Assembly: GCA_023460975.1 (NCBI GenBank)
Contig: JAEWOG010000103.1
Span: 1-64,000, forward strand
Direction: 5' to 3'
Length of the DNA: 64,000 nucleotides
Origin: Actinomycetes bacterium
GTDB lineage: Bacteria > Actinomycetota > Actinomycetes > Propionibacteriales > Nocardioidaceae
Position numbers and translations under genes: made by a program
The notes under the pieces: model-generated
The model's database searches: none
Told to the model about the DNA's origin: nothing
The model's input: the letters and a program-made list of their open reading frames with translations, nothing else
In this document: positions 16,780 to 25,895 of the stretch, piece after piece
Numbering within the stretch: the stretch's first letter is position 1
How the letters are laid out: each line of letters opens with the position of its first letter

Positions 16780-18018
16780 GTGGTCAACACTGGTGACACC
16801 GCGTGGGTCCTGGTCTGCGCAGCGATGGTGCTGCTCATGACCCCCGCACTCGCACTCTTCTACGGCGGCATGGTCCGCGTCCGCAGCGTGCTCAACATGA
16901 TGATGATGTCCTTCGGCGCCATGGGCGTGGTGAGCGTCCTGTGGGTGCTCTACGGCTACTCGGGTGCGTTCGGCGACGACCTCGGCATGGGCCTGATGGG
17001 CGACCCGCTCGCGCTCGCTGGGCTCACCCCGCTGCTCGACGGCGCCGAAGCGGGCGCCCTGCCCGAGATCGGGTTCGCCGGATTCCAGGCCGCGTTCGCC
17101 ATCTTGACGGTGGCCCTCATCTCCGGAGCCGTGGCCGAACGCATGCGCTTCGGCCCATGGCTGGCGTTCACGGCGATCTGGGCCACCGTCGTGTACGTCC
17201 CGGTCGCGCACTGGGTCTTTGCCTTCGACAGCGACGAGCGCTCGGGAGGGTGGATCGCCAACGCGCTGGGAGCCATCGACTTCGCAGGAGGTACGGCCGT
17301 CCACATCAACGCGGGCGCTGCCGCTCTGGCTCTGGTCCTCGTGCTCGGAACGCGTCGTCATGTCGACGATGCCAGGCCCCACTCCCTTCCGCTCGTTCTT
17401 CTCGGCGCGGGACTGCTGTGGTTCGGTTGGTTCGGCTTCAACGCCGGATCCGCTCTGGCCGCCGACCACACGGCTGCCGTTGCATGGCTGAACACCCTGG
17501 TGGCCCCTGCGGCCTCCGTTCTGTCGTGGCTCGCCGTCGAGCGACTGCGTGACGGCTATGCGACCTCCTTGGGGGCCGCGTCAGGCGTGGTTGCCGGACT
17601 GGTCGCCATCACACCGGCCTGCTCCGCCGTGAGCCCGATCGGCGCCGTGGTCATCGGACTGATGGCTGGCGTGCTGTGTTCGCTCGCCATCGGGCTGAAG
17701 TTTGCCCTCGGGTACGACGACTCCCTCGACGTCGTCGCCGTCCACCTGGTCGGAGGCCTGTGGGGCACTCTCGCCGTCGGCCTGCTGGGCACGGCCGCCG
17801 CTCCCGCCGGGGTCGACGGGCTCCTGTACGGAGGCGGCGCCGACCAACTGATCCGTCAGGGCATCGGGGCTGCAGCGGTGCTGGCGTACTCGTTCATCGT
17901 CACTTGGGTGCTTGCGTTGATCCTCGACCGGGTGAGCCGGCTGCGGGTCAGCACCGAAGACGAGGATGAAGGTGTCGACGTCACCCTCCACGCCGAGCGC
18001 GGGTACGACCTCGTCTGA
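16780..18018 (+). CDS. amt: Ammonium transporter
   Basis: A 412-residue Amt/MEP/Rh family channel that brings ammonium across the cytoplasmic membrane. About eleven membrane helices are visible. Pore landmarks are 'GGMVRVRSVLNMMMM' after helix 1, the first pore histidine in 'AVHINAGAAAL' and the second in 'VVAVHLVGGLWG'. The C-terminal tail is short and acidic. GTG 16780 follows GGAGG (16771-16775). No glnK/glnD gene is attached, unlike the common amt-glnK-glnD operon, and a strong terminator follows directly, so it is a single-gene unit. Confidence 0.94.
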   Translation: MVNTGDTAWVLVCAAMVLLMTPALALFYGGMVRVRSVLNMMMMSFGAMGVVSVLWVLYGYSGAFGDDLGMGLMGDPLALAGLTPLLDGAEAGALPEIGFAGFQAAFAILTVALISGAVAERMRFGPWLAFTAIWATVVYVPVAHWVFAFDSDERSGGWIANALGAIDFAGGTAVHINAGAAALALVLVLGTRRHVDDARPHSLPLVLLGAGLLWFGWFGFNAGSALAADHTAAVAWLNTLVAPAASVLSWLAVERLRDGYATSLGAASGVVAGLVAITPACSAVSPIGAVVIGLMAGVLCSLAIGLKFALGYDDSLDVVAVHLVGGLWGTLAVGLLGTAAAPAGVDGLLYGGGADQLIRQGIGAAAVLAYSFIVTWVLALILDRVSRLRVSTEDEDEGVDVTLHAERGYDLV

Positions 18019-18034
18019 ACGCACCCAGCAAAGA

Positions 18035-18070
18035 CAGAACCCCTGACCACCATCGTGGTCAGGGGTTCTG
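18035..18070 (+). terminator. Strong hairpin terminator after amt
   Basis: A perfect 16-bp stem (18035-18050 with 18055-18070; arm core GAACCCCTGACCAC) closes a 4-nt loop CATC. It starts 17 bp after the amt stop and also lies just past the 3' end of tRNA-Asn on the other strand, so it can serve both directions. Confidence 0.9.
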
Positions 18071-18077
18071 TGCCCTG

Positions 18078-18150
18078 CTCCCCCGGTTGGACTCGAACCA
18101 ACAACCCTCCGGTTAACAGCCGAATGCTCTGCCAGTTGAGCTACAGGGGA
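18078..18150 (-). tRNA. tRNA-Asn (GTT anticodon)
   Basis: A 73-nt cloverleaf on the minus strand: acceptor TCCCCTG with CGGGGGA, anticodon stem-loop TTCGG-CTGTTAA-CCGGA (GTT), T-arm GTTGG-TTCGAGT-CCAAC, discriminator G. CCA is not encoded. Confidence 0.95.
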
Positions 18151-18323
18151 TCGCTTGTGCAGCGGTCGGAACATTAGCAAGGTCCGACGCCGAGCGGAAA
18201 TCCGGGGCCCCTCGAGGGAGGCCGTCTCAGGACGTCATGGCGCCCGGTCGCCAGCGCCATCACCCGCCATGACGTCCTCGTCGGGGTGGGTCGGGCAGCC
18301 GGGCAGAGGGCGGCGAGGCAGCC

Positions 18324-18827
18324 TCAGTCCAGGCCCACGTCGTGGCGGGCCTGCTCCAAGGCCTCCTCCGCAGCAGCCACCACGGCAGGGTCGCGGGGGT
18401 CGACACCTTCGTCGTACTCGTAGACCCAGAAGATCTCCGCCTCGCCCCGAGGCGCGCGGCGGGCGATGACTCGTACGGTCCGACCACCCGGCAGCTCGAC
18501 ATGGCGCTGGAGCACGATGCTCGCCGTCACCCGCTCACGGACGAGCTCGGGCAACCGGGCCGGGTCGGCGAGCTCGAGCTCGTACGCCGCCCGCTCCCTC
18601 CCCCAGGAACCCACCTCGCTGATGCGGAAGGTCCTCGTGGCTCCCTGCCACTGGGCGGCCTCCACCTGCTCCCAGGGGATGCGAACGTCCACGTCACCCC
18701 CGAGGATGTGCACCGCGTCGTGCGTCCCCGCCAGCACCCGCCCGTCGACCGCCTCCGTCCACGCGAGCAGATGCTCGCCGGTCGCCAACGTCAGCTGGGG
18801 CTTGGGGGCCTTCGTACGCCGTCTCAT
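18324..18827 (-). CDS. Hypothetical protein downstream of dnaG
   Basis: A 167-residue soluble protein I cannot name. The first 75 residues ('LATGEHLLAWTEAV', 'VLAGTHDAVHIL', 'RIPWEQVEAAQW', 'TFRISEVG') have the strand pattern of a bacterial PH-like domain; the C-terminus is acidic and helical. ATG 18827 follows GGGAG and lies 16 bp after the dnaG stop, so it is probably co-transcribed with dnaG. 18151-18323, between it and tRNA-Asn, holds nothing I can identify. Confidence 0.7.
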   Translation of the reverse strand: MRRRTKAPKPQLTLATGEHLLAWTEAVDGRVLAGTHDAVHILGGDVDVRIPWEQVEAAQWQGATRTFRISEVGSWGRERAAYELELADPARLPELVRERVTASIVLQRHVELPGGRTVRVIARRAPRGEAEIFWVYEYDEGVDPRDPAVVAAAEEALEQARHDVGLD

Positions 18828-18843
18828 GCCGCTCCCGTCCGTG

Positions 18844-20733
18844 TCATGCCTCGCCCACCAAATGGTCTCGCAACGTCCGCCGGTGCTGCTCCAGTGCCAC
18901 CAACTCGGAGAACATCCGGCTGTACTCCCCCGATTCGGCCCCGGCCGGGGCACGCTGGAGGCGCGACTTGAGGTCGTTGATCCGGCGCCCCGCAGTGAGT
19001 TCCTGGAGGCGGTAGACATGCGCCAAGGCGTACTTGACGGTCGGCTCGACGGCACTGCGTACGGGCTCGACCCCCAGCTCGGTCACAGCACGCGTCACGT
19101 GCGGCTCGCGGGCCTGCGCGAGGACCCGCGTCGCCCAGCCCTCGTCGCCAGCGCCCGACTCCACGCCCCCCGCCGCCACCACGGCATCCCAGACGCCGCG
19201 GTAGACAGGATGCGTGAAGTCATCCCGCACCACGTGCATCGTGGTCCGCCCGACTGTCGCAGGAGATTGCAGCACGAGCTTGAGGAGTTCGCGCTCGATC
19301 GCGAACCGGGGATCCGTGAGCGGGGGCAATCGGCGCTGGGGCGCGGCGGCCGGTTCCGGGCTCGGCGGTCGACCTCGATCAGAACTCCGCTGGCCCTGCG
19401 GCTCAGCCCCCCGTCGGGAGGCTCGCTTGACCTCCGCGCGGGCCTGCTCGACTTCGACGCCGACCATCTGTGCGATCTCTCGGGTGAAGGCATCAACCTT
19501 CGAGGCATCACGCACGCTGGAGACCATGGCCGCTGCCGCCCTCAGCGCATCGACCCGGGAGTCCGCCCGGTCCAAGTCGTAGCGAGCCAGCACATTGTCC
19601 AACGCGAACTTGTAGAGCGGGCGCCGCTGCTCCACGAGGGCCCGAACAGCCTCGTCGCCCTGCCGCAGTCGCAGGTCGCAGGGATCCATCCCGTCGGGGG
19701 CCACGGCGACGTACGTGGGCGAAGTGAAGACGTGATCAGACTCGAACACCCGCATCGCGGCCTTCTGCCCAGCCGCATCCCCATCGAAAGTGAAGATGAC
19801 CTGACCGGACTCGTCGTCCTTGACGAAGCGCCGCAGCACCCTCGCGTGGTCCTCGCCAAACGCCGTGCCGCACGTCGCCACCGCAGTCCCGACGCCCGCG
19901 AGATGGCACGCCATCACGTCGGTGTAGCCCTCCACGACGACCGCCCGGCCGGTCTGGCCGATCTCGCGTCGCGCCAGGTCGATGCCGTAGAGCACGTGCG
20001 ACTTCTTGTAGATGGCCGTCTCGGGGGTGTTGAGGTACTTGGCCTCGATGCGGTCGTCGTCAAAGATGCGGCGCGCGCCGAATCCAATCGTTTCGCCGCT
20101 GGCTTCCCGGATCGGCCACAGCAGGCGGCCGCGGAACCGGTCATACATCGACCTGCCCTGGGCCACGAGCCCGGCTGCGACGACCTCCTCGTCGGTGAAG
20201 CGTCGGCCCTTGAGGAGGCGGTAGAGCTCCTCGCCGCCACGCGGCGCGAAGCCGACGCCGAACTTCTCCGCTGCCGCCTGGTCGAAGCCACGCTCGGCGA
20301 GGAACTGCCGTGCCTGCACGGCGTCGGGGGTGGCGAGCTGCTCGGCGTACCAGGTCTGCGCGATCTTGTTGGCCTCCAGCAACCGGCCGCGGGCGGGGCC
20401 GCGCGGCCGCTGCGGCCCGTCATCCCCCTCCTCACGGCGCAGCTGAACGCCGTACTTCTCAGCCAGTCGCTCGACGGACTCGACGAACGTGAGCCCATCG
20501 ATCTTCATGAGGAAGGCGATGACGTCGCCGCCCTCCTGGCACCCGAAGCAGTGGAACATCTGCCTCGAAGGGGTGACATGGAACGACGGGGACTTCTCGT
20601 CGTGGAAGGGGCACAGGCCCTTCATCGAACCGCCGCCGGCACGCCGGAGTGTCACGTACGAGCCGACCACGTCGTCGATGCGCGCCTTCTCGCGCACCTC
20701 GGCGATGTCGTCGTCACGGATCCGGCCCAGCAC
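18844..20733 (-). CDS. dnaG: DNA primase
   Basis: Makes RNA primers at the replication fork. The 629-residue product has the N-terminal CHC2-type zinc finger ('CPFHDEKSPSFHV', 'FHCFGCQEGGD'), the catalytic core and Toprim acidic motifs ('VVVEGYTDVMA', 'FTFDGDAAGQKAA'), and a C-terminal DnaB-interaction region. GTG 20733 begins the conserved 'LGRIRDDDIAEVREKA' and lies 7 nt after TAGACT, so the transcript is probably leaderless; GTG 20760 is an alternative without support. It lies next to dgt on the same strand, a frequent actinobacterial order. Confidence 0.95.
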   Translation of the reverse strand: MLGRIRDDDIAEVREKARIDDVVGSYVTLRRAGGGSMKGLCPFHDEKSPSFHVTPSRQMFHCFGCQEGGDVIAFLMKIDGLTFVESVERLAEKYGVQLRREEGDDGPQRPRGPARGRLLEANKIAQTWYAEQLATPDAVQARQFLAERGFDQAAAEKFGVGFAPRGGEELYRLLKGRRFTDEEVVAAGLVAQGRSMYDRFRGRLLWPIREASGETIGFGARRIFDDDRIEAKYLNTPETAIYKKSHVLYGIDLARREIGQTGRAVVVEGYTDVMACHLAGVGTAVATCGTAFGEDHARVLRRFVKDDESGQVIFTFDGDAAGQKAAMRVFESDHVFTSPTYVAVAPDGMDPCDLRLRQGDEAVRALVEQRRPLYKFALDNVLARYDLDRADSRVDALRAAAAMVSSVRDASKVDAFTREIAQMVGVEVEQARAEVKRASRRGAEPQGQRSSDRGRPPSPEPAAAPQRRLPPLTDPRFAIERELLKLVLQSPATVGRTTMHVVRDDFTHPVYRGVWDAVVAAGGVESGAGDEGWATRVLAQAREPHVTRAVTELGVEPVRSAVEPTVKYALAHVYRLQELTAGRRINDLKSRLQRAPAGAESGEYSRMFSELVALEQHRRTLRDHLVGEA

Positions 20734-20740
20734 GCGACGG

Positions 20741-20746
20741 AGTCTA
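20741..20746 (-). promoter_or_regulatory. -10 element for leaderless dnaG
   Basis: TAGACT on the minus strand ends 7 nt before GTG 20733. This supports that GTG as the start. Confidence 0.5.
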
Positions 20747-20808
20747 CGACCGTCGACCACCCAGGCGTGGGGGTGTGTGGAAGAGCGGCGCTGTGCGAGG
20801 CCCCCGGC

Positions 20809-22080
20809 TCAACGACCGACGAGCTCGGCGTGACGAGAGACCGCGCTCGCGTCGGTGAGTGAGGCGATCTGGTCGACCACGACGCGGACGCGCTCGCTCG
20901 GGGTGCGAGCCCGGTCCCAATCGGCGTGGAACACCGGGTCCAGAGCCTCTGCGCCCCGGTCGATCAACACCTCGAAAAGCTCGGCGACCAGGTCGCGCTG
21001 CCGCGCCATGAGCGCAACCCGGTCGTCCGCGCGCATCACGTAATGGGCCGCGATCCCCTTGAGGACGGTGATCTCGAGCTCAGTGGATCGGGGCACGACC
21101 AGATCACCCGCATGACGCACCCACGGCTCCTGACCGTCGGTGTAGGTGGCCGCCTGGACCGCCCCGCAGAAGCGGCCCACCAGGTCGCTCGTCATGTTCT
21201 TCAGTGCGGCCAGCGACCGCCGGCTGCCGTCGTACGGTCGGTCCAGCCAGCTGTCGACCGCGCGCAGGTTGGCCAAGGTGGCGTCGAGCTCCGAGTCGGA
21301 CGCGTCAGGGAGGTACCAGTCCCGCACCGTCTCCCACAGCCCTGCCGTGTCGAGGCGAGTCAGGTCCAAGCGCCCGGCGACGATGCCGTCCTCGACGTCG
21401 TGGACCGAGTACGCCACGTCGTCGGCCAGATCCATGACCTGCGCCTCGAGACACTGGCGCCGCCCCTCGACCGGAGCGCGCATCCAGTCGAAGACCGTCG
21501 TGTCGTCGGCATACACCCCGAACTTGACCACCACGCGACGAGAACCGTCCGCGTGCACCCCACCCGGGCGCGGGGCCTCGTGACGCTGCCACGGGTACTT
21601 CGTGCACGCATCCAGCGTTGCGCGGGTGAGGTTGAGCCCCACGGACTCCCCCGTGGGCGCGAAGGTCTTGGCCTCCAGGCGGGTGAGGAGACGCAGCGTC
21701 TGCGCGTTGCCCTCGAAGCCGCCGTGATCGACACTCAACTCGGCGAGCATCCGCTCGCCGTTGTGCCCGAACGGCGGGTGACCGAGGTCGTGGGCCAGCG
21801 CAGCGGTTTCGGCGACATCCGGGTGACAGCCCAGAGCACGCGCCAGGTCGCGGGCGACCTGAGCGACCTCGAGGCTGTGGGTGAGCCGGTTGCGGACGAA
21901 GTCGTCGGTCTGCGGCCCCACGACCTGGGTCTTGGCCGCAAGGCGGCGCGAGGCCGCGGCGTGCACCACGCGGGCGCGGTCCCGCTCGAAGGCCGTACGG
22001 ATCGGCGCATCCACACGCTTGGGCGGCTCGGGGACGAGTCGCTCGCGGTCGGCGTCGTCGTACAGCTCTTCGGGGTCCAT
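20809..22080 (-). CDS. dgt: Deoxyguanosinetriphosphate triphosphohydrolase (HD domain)
   Basis: A 423-residue HD-superfamily enzyme that splits dNTPs, dGTP in the named family, into deoxynucleoside and triphosphate. The metal site is read as 'NRLTHSLEVAQVARDL', 'AALAHDLGHPPFGHNGE' and 'MDLADDVAYSVHDVED'. The N-terminus 'DPEELYDDADRERLVPEPP' is usual for the actinobacterial group. ATG 22080 has ACCCTA (TAGGGT on the minus strand) 8 nt upstream and no ribosome-binding site. dnaG follows 75 bp upstream-to-downstream order reversed, i.e. dgt is transcribed towards dnaG. Confidence 0.92.
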   Translation of the reverse strand: MDPEELYDDADRERLVPEPPKRVDAPIRTAFERDRARVVHAAASRRLAAKTQVVGPQTDDFVRNRLTHSLEVAQVARDLARALGCHPDVAETAALAHDLGHPPFGHNGERMLAELSVDHGGFEGNAQTLRLLTRLEAKTFAPTGESVGLNLTRATLDACTKYPWQRHEAPRPGGVHADGSRRVVVKFGVYADDTTVFDWMRAPVEGRRQCLEAQVMDLADDVAYSVHDVEDGIVAGRLDLTRLDTAGLWETVRDWYLPDASDSELDATLANLRAVDSWLDRPYDGSRRSLAALKNMTSDLVGRFCGAVQAATYTDGQEPWVRHAGDLVVPRSTELEITVLKGIAAHYVMRADDRVALMARQRDLVAELFEVLIDRGAEALDPVFHADWDRARTPSERVRVVVDQIASLTDASAVSRHAELVGR

Positions 22081-22088
22081 CGCCGCTC

Positions 22089-22094
22089 ACCCTA
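22089..22094 (-). promoter_or_regulatory. -10 element of dgt (nearly leaderless)
   Basis: TAGGGT on the minus strand ends 8 nt before ATG 22080. The leader would be zero to two nucleotides. Confidence 0.4.
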
Positions 22095-22139
22095 GCCGGG
22101 GTCGCCGACAACCCTTCGCGGGCACTGCGGCCGTCGGGG

Positions 22140-23009
22140 TCAGTACACCGTCACGTGCACGTGGTCGTAGTGGTTGGCCGTCGTCGAGCCACGATCGCTC
22201 ATGGAACGCCAACCCTCCCCACCGCGCTCGACCGACCAGATCTTCTGCGAGTAGATGAGGTACTCGATGCCGAGGGCCGCGTAGTTGGCGCGCAGGAACT
22301 CGGCGATCACCCAACCGGTCTCGCCCGAGACCATGATGTCCATCGCGCGACCCTGGCCGTGCTCGCCGTCGCCGCGCCACGTGCCGTACGAGGTGACCTC
22401 GGGCCAGTTGGCGCACACCACGTCGTGGATCTTGTAGAGCGACTGACGACCGGCCTCGACCGACGAGCCGTTGGTGCAGGTGCCGCCCATGGACGGGCCC
22501 GGGTCGGGCTTCTCCTTGGCCAGGTACTCGGCGTTGACCCAGAACGTCTGTCCCTTGCGCACGATCTCCGCTCGGCCGTTCTCACGGCGTCCGGTGACGA
22601 GCAGTTTGGTGATCTCCTCGATGAGGCCGACCTGATCGGCCTGTTCGCCGGGACCGTTCCACAAGTTGAGCTCAGCAGTGGACCACAAGTGCTCGTCCGC
22701 CTGGCGCATGGCGACCTTGGTCGCCTTGCTGGAGCGGGCCAAGGGGTTGGTCTGCACGGTGCGCTCGGAGGAGCGCGACACGATGTCGGAACGGGAGGCG
22801 ATGTCGGCGCGGGCGTCGGCGATCACCTCGTCTAGCGTTGCGGAGACGACGCCCTGGGCGAGCAGGTCACGCCCGGGGGCGGGCTCGGCGGCGAGGACAC
22901 CGACACCCACGGCTGAGACGGTCATGAGTACGGCTGCGGGCGCTGCCACGTGCGCGGCACGCAGGGCCCGGCGGGCATTGGTTTCCCGCTTGTGGCGATG
23001 TTTTGCCAC
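22140..23009 (-). CDS. Exported protein with C-terminal peptidase-M15-like domain
   Basis: A 289-residue protein. A basic start ('AKHRHKRETNARRALRA') precedes one hydrophobic helix (about residues 22-45), then a helical region, an SH3-like stretch ('RKGQTFWVNAEYL'), and a C-terminal domain with 'GQGRAMDIMV' and 'NHYDHVHVTVY'. The H/D pattern recalls zinc D-Ala-D-Ala endopeptidases, so peptidoglycan cleavage is inferred, not shown. GTG 23009 has AAAGGA 8 nt upstream. It reads away from dus; the 179-bp gap between them has no recognised riboswitch. Confidence 0.75.
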   Translation of the reverse strand: MAKHRHKRETNARRALRAAHVAAPAAVLMTVSAVGVGVLAAEPAPGRDLLAQGVVSATLDEVIADARADIASRSDIVSRSSERTVQTNPLARSSKATKVAMRQADEHLWSTAELNLWNGPGEQADQVGLIEEITKLLVTGRRENGRAEIVRKGQTFWVNAEYLAKEKPDPGPSMGGTCTNGSSVEAGRQSLYKIHDVVCANWPEVTSYGTWRGDGEHGQGRAMDIMVSGETGWVIAEFLRANYAALGIEYLIYSQKIWSVERGGEGWRSMSDRGSTTANHYDHVHVTVY

Positions 23010-23188
23010 AGCGTTGGTCCTTTGCTGTTGCTTACGGGGGGCAGCCGCGTCGGCGGGGGAAGGTACGACACGGCGAGATGCTGACGTCGAACGAGTGAAA
23101 CACATTCCACCAGCGCTGTCCCAATCAGCTGGGAGAAATCTCAACTTCCCGTGGGTAACATCACCGCGACCTGAGCGTGATCGCGGCG

Positions 23189-24328
23189 TTATCCGCCCGT
23201 TACTTCGCGAGCGTCCTCGCGCACCACGCAACCGCGTCCGTCCGCGTCGTCGAGCCACCCCTCGGGCAGCACCACCTTCGCGCGCGGCGACCCCTGGCGC
23301 CCCCGCGGCGTGCCCAGCTCGCCGGTCGGGAACGGCTCGTCGCCATCAAGTTCGCCCAGCATCTGGCCCAAGCTCTCCAGCGAGGTGACCAACCCGAGCT
23401 TCTGCCGCAGTTCACCGCCGGCGCGGAAGCCCTTGAGATACCAGGTGACGTGCTTGCGGAACTCCTTGCAGCCGCGCTCCTCACCCATGTGCTCGCTGAG
23501 CAGCTCAGCGTGGCGCAGCATCACGGTGCGCACCTCGCCCAGCGTCGGCAGCGCGAGCCCGGCCGATCCGGAGAAGGCCGCGGCCAGATCGCGGAAGAGC
23601 CACGGCCGACCGAGGCATCCGCGCCCGACGACGACGCCCGCAGCACCCGTCTCGGCCACCATCCGCACCGCGTCACCCGCCTCCCAGATGTCGCCATTGC
23701 CCAGCACGGGGATGTCGACGTGGTCGACCAGCCGCGCGATCGACTCCCAGTCCGCCTCGCCCGAGTAGGCCTGCTGGACCGTACGTCCGTGCAGCGCGAT
23801 CGCCGCTGTCCCCGTCTGCTCCGCGATCCTGCCGGCGTCGAGATAGGTGATGTGGTCGTCATCGATGCCCTTGCGGGTCTTCATCGTGACCGGCACGTCG
23901 TACGGAGTGGCCGCCGCGACCGCAGCGGTGAGAATCTCCTCCAGCAGAGCGCGCTTCCACGGCAGCGCACCTCCCCCGCCCTTGCGGGTCACCTTCGGGA
24001 CCGGACAGCCGAAGTTGAGGTCCACGTGAGCGACGCCGTACTCGTTGCAGAGGATCTCAACCGCACGCCCGATGTAGTGCGGGTCCGTGCCGTACAGCTG
24101 GACCGAGCGCACGGTCTCGAGCTCGTCGAAGACCAGCATCTGCTTGGTGTGCTCGTCACCCTCGACCAGGCCGCGGGAGGTGATCATCTCGCAGACATAC
24201 AGACCGGCCCCCTGCTCCGCGCAGAGTCGGCGGAAGGCCGCATTGGTGACCCCCGCCATGGGCGCGAGGACGACAGGGGTGTCGACCGTCAACGAGCCGA
24301 GGGCGAGCGTGCGGGGCAATGCGGACAT
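23189..24328 (-). CDS. dusB: tRNA-dihydrouridine synthase (DusB type)
   Basis: An FMN enzyme that reduces uridines in the tRNA D-loop. The 379-residue product has 'VVLAPMAGVTNAAFRRL', the catalytic cysteine in 'DLNFGCPVPKVTRKGGG', 'VTMKTRKGID' and the phosphate-binding 'VVVGRGCLGRPWLF'. ATG 24328 is chosen because GACAAT lies 7 nt before it, with TTGGGT 18 bp further up; ATG 24337 is the alternative. It is immediately downstream of the glyS terminator, so it has its own promoter. Confidence 0.92.
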   Translation of the reverse strand: MSALPRTLALGSLTVDTPVVLAPMAGVTNAAFRRLCAEQGAGLYVCEMITSRGLVEGDEHTKQMLVFDELETVRSVQLYGTDPHYIGRAVEILCNEYGVAHVDLNFGCPVPKVTRKGGGGALPWKRALLEEILTAAVAAATPYDVPVTMKTRKGIDDDHITYLDAGRIAEQTGTAAIALHGRTVQQAYSGEADWESIARLVDHVDIPVLGNGDIWEAGDAVRMVAETGAAGVVVGRGCLGRPWLFRDLAAAFSGSAGLALPTLGEVRTVMLRHAELLSEHMGEERGCKEFRKHVTWYLKGFRAGGELRQKLGLVTSLESLGQMLGELDGDEPFPTGELGTPRGRQGSPRAKVVLPEGWLDDADGRGCVVREDAREVTGG

Positions 24329-24335
24329 GTCCCTC

Positions 24336-24341
24336 ATTGTC
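24336..24341 (-). promoter_or_regulatory. -10 element for leaderless dus gene
   Basis: GACAAT on the minus strand ends 7 nt before ATG 24328; TTGGGT lies 18 bp upstream of it. Confidence 0.45.
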
Positions 24342-24378
24342 GGAGCGCGGTGGCCGAGCACCCAAATCACCCGCAAAT

Positions 24379-24418
24379 GTCATACGGACGGCGGCACAGG
24401 TGCCGCCGTCCGTATGAC
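24379..24418 (-). terminator. Strong hairpin terminator after glyS
   Basis: A perfect 19-bp inverted repeat (24379-24397 with 24400-24418; arm GTCATACGGACGGCGGCAC). On the minus strand it is followed by ATTTG. It starts 16 bp after the glyS stop. Confidence 0.9.
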
Positions 24419-24434
24419 GTTGTCCGAGGTGGGA

Positions 24435-25844
24435 TCAGCAGCCGAGCAGCTTGTCCGCGAAGTACCGCGAAATGCCGTCCAGGCTGATGCGCTCCTGCGA
24501 CATCGAGTCACGCTCACGCACCGTGACGGCGTTGTCCTCGAGCGTGTCGAAGTCGACGGTGACACAGAACGGCGTACCGATCTCGTCCTGGCGACGGTAG
24601 CGGCGACCGATCGCGCCGGAGTCGTCGAACTCGACGTTCCAGTTCTCACGCAGCTCCGCCCCGAGAGCCTTCGCCTTGGGCGAGAGGTCCGCGTTGCGGC
24701 TCAGCGGCAGCACCGCGACCTTGACGGGCGCCAAGCGCGGGTCGAGGCGCAGGACGGTGCGCTTGTCCACGCCGCCCTTCGTGTTGGGCGCCTCGTCCTC
24801 CGTGTAGGCGTCAACCAAGAACGTCATGAGGCTGCGGGACAGACCGGCCGCAGGCTCGATCACGTACGGGGTGTAGCGCTCCCCCGACGCCTGGTCGTGG
24901 TAGCTCAGGTCCTGACCGGAGTGCTTGGAGTGCGTGGTGAGGTCGTAGTCGGTGCGGTTGGCGATGCCCTCGAGCTCGCCCCACTCCGAGCCCGCGAAGC
25001 GGAAGCGGTACTCGATGTCCGTGGTGCCCTTGGAGTAGTGCGACAGCTTCTCCTTGGGGTGGTCGTACAGGCGCAGGTTGTCACGCGCGACACCGAGCCC
25101 GACGTACCACTCGAACCGCTCGTTGATCCAGTACTTGTGCCACTCGTCGTCCTCGCCGGGCTTGACGAAGAACTCCATCTCCATCTGCTCGAACTCACGG
25201 GTGCGGAAGATGAAGTTGCCCGGCGTGATCTCGTTGCGGAACGACTTGCCGATCTGCGCGATGCCGAACGGCGGCTTGCGACGCGCCGAGGTCACCACGT
25301 TGGCGAAGTTGAGGAAGATGCCCTGCGCCGTCTCGGGTCGCAGGTAGTGCAACCCGGACTCGTCGTCGACGACGCCGAGGTGGGTCTTGAGCATGCCGGA
25401 GAACTGCTTGGGCTCGGTCCACTCGCCGCGGGTGCCGCAGTTGGTGCACACGACCTTCGCCAGGACGACGTCGTCGGGGGTCGCGAGCGACTCCTTCTCG
25501 CCGTTCTTCTCGAAGTACGCCTCCTGCAGGTGGTCCGCGCGGAAACGCTTGTGGCACGAGAGGCACTCGACCAGCGGGTCGTTGAAGGTGTCGACGTGAC
25601 CGGAGGCCACCCACGTCTCACGCGGCAGGATGATGGAGGAATCCAGGCCGACGACGTCCTCGCGACGCGTCACCATCGCCTTCCACCACTGACGCTTGAT
25701 GTTCTCCTTCAGCTCGGTGCCGAGCGGGCCGTAGTCCCAGGCCGAGCGCGTGCCGCCGTAGATCTCTCCGCAGGGAAAGACGAAACCTCGGCGCTTGGCG
25801 AGCGAGACGACCTGGTCGACGGCGGAGGGGGGCGGCTTGGCCAC
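24435..25844 (-). CDS. glyS: Glycine--tRNA ligase (single-chain, dimeric type)
   Basis: A 469-residue class II synthetase of the alpha-2 type that loads tRNA-Gly. It shows motif 1 region 'AWDYGPLGTELKENIK', a zinc-like cysteine pair ('CLSCHKRF', 'CTNCGTRG'), motif 2 'RPETAQGIFLNFANV' and 'GKSFRNEITPGNFIFRTREF', motif 3 'GLSRSLMTFL', and a C-terminal anticodon domain. GTG 25844 follows AAGGA by 8 nt. It is monocistronic between its own terminator and the downstream dus gene. Confidence 0.96.
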   Translation of the reverse strand: MAKPPPSAVDQVVSLAKRRGFVFPCGEIYGGTRSAWDYGPLGTELKENIKRQWWKAMVTRREDVVGLDSSIILPRETWVASGHVDTFNDPLVECLSCHKRFRADHLQEAYFEKNGEKESLATPDDVVLAKVVCTNCGTRGEWTEPKQFSGMLKTHLGVVDDESGLHYLRPETAQGIFLNFANVVTSARRKPPFGIAQIGKSFRNEITPGNFIFRTREFEQMEMEFFVKPGEDDEWHKYWINERFEWYVGLGVARDNLRLYDHPKEKLSHYSKGTTDIEYRFRFAGSEWGELEGIANRTDYDLTTHSKHSGQDLSYHDQASGERYTPYVIEPAAGLSRSLMTFLVDAYTEDEAPNTKGGVDKRTVLRLDPRLAPVKVAVLPLSRNADLSPKAKALGAELRENWNVEFDDSGAIGRRYRRQDEIGTPFCVTVDFDTLEDNAVTVRERDSMSQERISLDGISRYFADKLLGC

Positions 25845-25895
25845 GGTGCTGTTCCTTCTGTTCGGGGCGGTCGGCTGGCTGCCGATCGCGAACGC

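Noticed and set aside
18466..20862. Very long open frame on the plus strand across dnaG (and similar ones across tyrS, leuA and glyS).
   Set aside because: These mirror GC-rich third positions of the real genes on the other strand; they have no domain pattern and cross gene boundaries.
23010..23188. Possible c-di-AMP (ydaO-type) riboswitch before the exported M15-like gene, as is common for actinobacterial wall hydrolases.
   Set aside because: No characteristic conserved blocks or paired stems could be found; the leader has an ordinary AAAGGA ribosome-binding site.
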